A stretch of DNA of 34,428 nucleotides, from contig JACQWK010000626.1 in assembly GCA_016209525.1 (NCBI GenBank), forward strand, positions 1 through 34,428, in the 5' to 3' direction. Below the pieces are notes generated by a model. It worked only from the letters and a program-made list of their open reading frames with translations, was not told the DNA's origin and made no database searches. Position numbers and translations under genes: made by a program. Source of the stretch: Verrucomicrobiota bacterium. Its GTDB lineage: Bacteria; Verrucomicrobiota; Verrucomicrobiia; Limisphaerales; SIBE01. Positions 31,354 to 34,428 of the stretch are shown here, one piece after another. Numbering within the stretch: the stretch's first letter is position 1; every line of letters begins with the position of its first letter.

Positions 31354-32385
31354 CTATTTGGCGGAAGTGTAAACCTCGGTTTTGGGATACGTCGCGGCCC
31401 AGGCGTACCAGCGGCACTGAACGCCGGGCAGCCATTCAAGCTCTTTCCCTTTCAACGGCCCATCGACAGCGCGACCGGCCAGCGTCCACCGCGTCCCCGT
31501 TTCCTTGTCCTTGAACGGGGCGGTTTCCGGAGAAATATCGTCGGCGTAGAAGGTCAGCTTCCTGCCGTCCAAGGTGCTCTTGAACGCCACCGCACTCTGA
31601 GTCGGCTTGTACCAAAAGACGGCGAAAGGCATTCCCCCCACTTCGTCGGTGTAGCAAGCGCGTTCGCGGTTTTCCTCGAGCGGAAACGCTGTTGCAGTGT
31701 GGCCAAGCTCGACGCCGATCACCGGCGCCAAGGGCTGCAATCGGGAATCGACCTGGCCCATCGATTCTTTGGCTTCCTTGCTCAGGCCCTTTGGCAGTTC
31801 GGTGACTCGATATTTCTTTCCGTCGTAAAGGTTGTAGGCCGTGGATTCGGGATGAAGCATGAGCCAGTAGCCCCAATCGGTCCTGAAATTGGCGATCCGC
31901 TCCAACCGCTGTCCTTGCTTTCGCCCGGCCAGAGCGGTTCCGCTGAGAGCCGACCAAAGCGTGCCGTCGGGGCCTTTGACGATCATCGCGCCATTCAACC
32001 AGCCGTAGAACTCATAGCCGTAATCCTTCTTGAAGGCGCTCACGTAGCCGCCATCGGGATCGAAGAAAAACAATCCGTAGGTGTCGTTGATCACACGCGG
32101 GCCGGACAGGAAATGCCGGAGCGGGATGGCGCCGCCGTTATGAGCTGCGCGGATCCATGCGATGACAGGCTCGGTGCCGCTTACGAATCCTTTGCGGTTT
32201 TCCGTGGAACAGTAGGAACAGGGCGGTTCGGTCAGCGATTTGAACAAGCCGGGTTTCTCGATGAGTTTCCCCTCCACCGGCGGCGAGCTCGAGGAAGCAC
32301 TGTGGATACGCGGCGCAGGAAAAAGCGATAAAGCCAGGCACAACAGACAAAGGAAATGAATCGTGGCGCTCGAAGGACGGTTCAT
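31354..32385 (-). CDS. DUF3179-domain secreted protein
   Basis: A 343-residue exported protein; the signal sequence (FLCLLCLALSLFPAPRIHSA) ends near residue 30. The C-terminal part (about 213-335) has the DUF3179 pattern: VIGVELGHTATAFPLEE, GGMPFAVFWYKPTQSAVAFK, LDGRKLTFYAD, KDKETGTRWTLAGRAVDGPL and WYAWAATYPKTEVY. The N-terminal region (PPCSYCSTENRKGFVSGTEP) begins the related half with a CxxC-type pair. The function of DUF3179 is unknown. The ATG follows a -10-like TATGTA by 7 nt and has no SD. It stands alone between repeats. Confidence 0.85.
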   Translation of the reverse strand: MNRPSSATIHFLCLLCLALSLFPAPRIHSASSSSPPVEGKLIEKPGLFKSLTEPPCSYCSTENRKGFVSGTEPVIAWIRAAHNGGAIPLRHFLSGPRVINDTYGLFFFDPDGGYVSAFKKDYGYEFYGWLNGAMIVKGPDGTLWSALSGTALAGRKQGQRLERIANFRTDWGYWLMLHPESTAYNLYDGKKYRVTELPKGLSKEAKESMGQVDSRLQPLAPVIGVELGHTATAFPLEENRERACYTDEVGGMPFAVFWYKPTQSAVAFKSTLDGRKLTFYADDISPETAPFKDKETGTRWTLAGRAVDGPLKGKELEWLPGVQCRWYAWAATYPKTEVYTSAK

Positions 32386-32543
32386 GGAGCATTACATAAT
32401 CGAGGCTTGCCGCCTCCGCAATCTTCTTTCAGCGCGCTCGGCGGCCGGAGCGCCGGTCTCCGACCCGGCGCAGACCGGATTCACACGACAGCGACACTTC
32501 CGGAATCCGACCTGCGAGGTCCCAACTTCACACGGCATCGACA

Positions 32544-32807
32544 GGCGCGCAGCGTTTGGACTGCGGTCGATTTATCGCCGCTTTCGCACGTTCGACCGAA
32601 ACCGGGGGCAGCAATTCTCATTTTGGCCGTAGCGCGGACACTCTTGTCCGCAAGACTTCCGAAAATGTGTGGACAGGAGTGTCTGCCTTACGGTCACGAA
32701 CCGCGCCCGTTGCCAAAATAAGAATTGCTGACCGAGGGGGCTGAGTTGACCTTGGACGCTCGGACATAGCGGCGATAAATCGCACGCACTCCAAACGCTG
32801 GCGCGCC
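32544..32807. repeat. Large composite foldback element
   Basis: The outer arms run inward from GGCGCGCAGCGTTTGGA (32544-) and from the complement of CCAAACGCTGGCGCGCC (ending 32807), and share GCGATTTATCGCCGCT-type sequence. The inner arms 32609-32627 and 32712-32730 are complementary at 18 of 19 positions (CAGCAATTCT...). The centre holds GCGGACACTCTTGTCCGC and GGACAGGAGTGTCTGCC. It occupies most of 32386-32895, where no gene is seen. Confidence 0.8.
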
Positions 32808-32895
32808 GTGGCTAGCCTCCGCCGCAAATTATCGGATTCGGGTTACCCCAACGATAGACCCAATTGTCCTGTAGCGCGCTATACAGCATTTAGGT

Positions 32896-33510
32896 TCATT
32901 CGTTTATTCGTCTCTTCCGGGCCAAGCGCACGACCCAAAATAGCACCAGGGCCGCCAAAGCCGGCACCAACCAAACCGCGGGCGCAACGCTGCCGAGAAA
33001 GCACAGCGTGGCGGTCACGGGAATCATCCCCAGGAAAGTTGCCAGCATGAACTGCCAAATCGGAATGCCGGTCAATCCCGCGAGGTAGCTGACGAGGTCG
33101 AATGTCGGGCTGGGCGGCAGACGGAGCAGAAAGATGGCAAACGCTGTCGCATCGCGAGGCAGCAGGTGTTGAACACGCCGGTACTGAGGGAATCGGACGA
33201 AAAAGCGCTCTCCCAATTTGCGCGCGATTAAAAACGCAATAGCCGCTCCAACCGTGGCACTGATCAAAGTGACCGTCAGGCCGCCCCAAAGCCCAAACAG
33301 CTTCGGCGACATCAGAGTGAGCGGCGAGGTCGGAATCGGCGAGAATAGAATGCCGGCGATCATGAGCAGCGAAAAAAGTATCGGCGCCCAGAAGCCGGTT
33401 GCCTTCAAACGCCGCTCGAAGCTGGCGAGATCGATGTCCCACACCACGCCAAAGAACAGCAACAGAGCGGCCAAGAGGAGAACTGCTTTGGTCACGTTCC
33501 GCCAGTTCAC
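32896..33510 (-). CDS. TVP38/TMEM64 (VTT-domain) membrane protein
   Basis: A 204-residue inner-membrane protein with about five to six hydrophobic helices. GILFSPIPTSPLTLMSPKLF and FLLRLPPSPTFDLVSYLAGL (then TGIPIWQFMLATFLGMIP) are the two VTT signature segments of the DedA/TVP38 superfamily, with the re-entrant Pro-rich loops. Members are membrane-homeostasis or lipid-scramblase-like proteins; the exact role is unknown. The start is GTG at 33510. The C-terminus ends with a basic tail (RLARKRRINE). No partner genes are apparent. Confidence 0.9.
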   Translation of the reverse strand: MNWRNVTKAVLLLAALLLFFGVVWDIDLASFERRLKATGFWAPILFSLLMIAGILFSPIPTSPLTLMSPKLFGLWGGLTVTLISATVGAAIAFLIARKLGERFFVRFPQYRRVQHLLPRDATAFAIFLLRLPPSPTFDLVSYLAGLTGIPIWQFMLATFLGMIPVTATLCFLGSVAPAVWLVPALAALVLFWVVRLARKRRINE

Positions 33511-33532
33511 GGGGTCTTTGGCAGGCTAATTT

Positions 33533-33620
33533 GGAGCGCGGACGGCTCGCCCGCAATTTTTGGGGAGGAGGCAATTCTCGCGGGCGAGCCGCCCGCGCTC
33601 CGGCCCGTCCGTGGGTTCAT
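33533..33620. repeat. Palindromic element B, second copy
   Basis: The arms 33533-33554 and 33580-33601 match at 21 of 22 positions and are the same sequence as element B at 11232-11300. The right flank again runs to GGGTTCATG. It begins 23 bp upstream of the VTT gene start. Confidence 0.85.
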
Positions 33621-33904
33621 GAGCCCAACGTGTGAGGGGTTGTGATCCCGCTCGGTGAAAAACCTGCTCCAAGGATTCATAGAATGTTGGAAACGCATCG
33701 TGTTCGTCCGGCTCGGCAGTTGTAAGCCGACCGCGGCGCCAGGATCAACGATTGATTTGAACATTTGCCGCGCACCGACTCGGGTAAACACCTACCGGGT
33801 GAAGTCCGCTCTTCACAACAAGCCTGCTGGCAAGGAAACTGCATGCACGCTGGAGCCCAATGCATGGCATTTATTGATGAGTAGAGCGTCGCACCAACAA
33901 ATAG
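33602..33904. other. Stretch without recognised gene
   Basis: About 300 bp with no convincing coding frame, RNA gene or repeat family seen elsewhere in the window. A short ACTCGGGTAAACACCTACCGGGTGA motif suggests a weak hairpin. Confidence 0.5.
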
Positions 33905-33975
33905 TTCATCGGCAACTCGACATGAAACATGCCCGTCACCCCAGCCTTCTCTCCATCAGATGGGTGTGGGTGTTT
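33905..33975. repeat. Degraded CCCCTCACCC element
   Basis: AACTCGACATGAAACATGCC followed by CGTCACCCCAGCCTTCTC and CCATCAGATGGGTGTGGG matches the left half of the 20370-20510 element with several differences; the right half is gone. Confidence 0.6.
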
Positions 33976-34135
33976 AGCGTGCGGCGTCTCGTAGCGCAGA
34001 GTTGCACTCTGCCGTATCGCCGATTTGCAATCGGCAGGACGTCGCTAACTTCCAGCGTGCGCGAGTTTGTCAGCAGCTCGCAGAATGCAATTCTGCGATA
34101 CAGCAGATTACAAATCTGCGCTACGCTATACACAT
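33976..34135. repeat. Four-hairpin interspersed repeat, copy 5 of 5
   Basis: GCAGAGTTGCACTCTGC, GCCGATTTGCAATCGGC, GCAGAATGCAATTCTGC and GCAGATTACAAATCTGC hairpins between CGTAGCGCAG and CTGCGCTACG ends. Confidence 0.88.
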
Positions 34136-34206
34136 GCTGGCGCCCCGCCGGTCGAAATGGCGGCGTCGGTCAATCACTAATCGGTGACTCGTTCAAACGC
34201 GCAAAG

Positions 34207-34265
34207 GTGGTCGGCGAGGGCAACGACCACAGCACGAGAGGGCGCGTGCGCTCCCCATCGGATTT
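34207..34265. repeat. Two-hairpin repeat, second copy
   Basis: GTGGTCGGCGAGGGCAACGA followed by CCACAGCACG and GCGCGTGCGCTCCCC matches 21447-21505 in order and sequence. Confidence 0.7.
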
Positions 34266-34309
34266 GAAAAGCTACCGCTTGCTGAGGAGGCCGCAGAATA
34301 GACTGCACT

Positions 34310-34428
34310 TGCTTCCCCCTCACCCCGGCCCTCTCCCAAGGGGAGAGGGAGAACGCTCCGCTGCCTTTCGACAAGCCGGGCAAGCTTGGCGGGCCGATGC
34401 GCAAGCCACCTCCTTCCCTCTCCCTGAG
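34310..34428. repeat. CCCCTCACCC-type repeat cut by the window end
   Basis: CCCCCTCACCCCGGCCCTCT with CCCAAGGGGAGAGGGAG begins another element. Its far end would lie beyond 34428, where CCTTCCCTCTCCCTGAG is visible. Confidence 0.6.

Noticed and set aside
33602-33904. Possible tRNA or structured RNA gene in the gene-less stretch
   Set aside because: No cloverleaf with anticodon and T-loop (GGTTC-type) in correct spacing could be traced.

Overview
The window looks like a chromosomal segment of a GC-rich Verrucomicrobiota bacterium, probably a Pedosphaera/Limisphaerales-like member of the PVC group. This rests on gene content and style, not on a marker phylogeny. The pointers are a prepilin-like protein with an exact H-X9-DG motif, a DUF1573-cytochrome c fusion, a large secreted TolB-like propeller with an acidic 'DSDQD...DFDGDG' tail, a GH123-DUF4832 glycosidase, a DUF3179 lipoprotein-like protein, few Shine-Dalgarno sequences, and a very high load of interspersed palindromic repeats.

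Layout. 1-4783: a repeat copy, then a 1502-residue glycogen debranching enzyme with both catalytic domains. 4784-8411: a repeat-filled gap and a secreted propeller protein (minus). 9033-10846: a prepilin-type H-X9-DG protein, a Fur-family regulator that overlaps it tail to tail, and a cysteine-less FmdB-like small protein. 10895-11547: a compact array of three different palindromic elements with shared ends. 11548-20244: a glycan or glycosylation island of five genes in mixed orientation. They are a TPR/CgeB-like glycosyltransferase, a TPR-methyltransferase-TPR-GT9-like protein, a second CgeB-like glycosyltransferase with a C-terminal TPR, a SAM methyltransferase, and a CgeB-GT2 double glycosyltransferase. 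20491-24940: housekeeping and redox/metal genes: hisH, a periplasmic heavy-metal-associated (HMA) protein with an in-frame TGA, rpsT, tmk, DUF1573-cytochrome c, and a tiny Cys-rich secreted protein. 25378-33510: secreted polysaccharide or matrix proteins (parallel beta-helix, truncated S41-like fragment, GH123-DUF4832, DUF3179) and a VTT/TVP38 membrane protein. 33511-34428: repeats only.

The most notable signal is at 21586-21951. An HMA protein has TGA exactly where the first cysteine of the GMT-C-x-x-G-C metal site belongs. The frame is intact for another 64 codons to its own TAG. A perfect hairpin with a GGUC-containing apical loop lies about 20-35 nt after the TGA, the expected position of a bacterial SECIS. 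The simplest reading is a selenocysteine-containing metal-binding protein. A nonsense mutation is the competing explanation.

The second theme is repeats. At least eight palindromic families are present. Some are nested inside each other, some share terminal arms but carry different cores, one supplies the stop codon of hisH, and one lies in frame inside the debranching enzyme. No tRNA, rRNA, CRISPR array, transposase or integrase was recognised.
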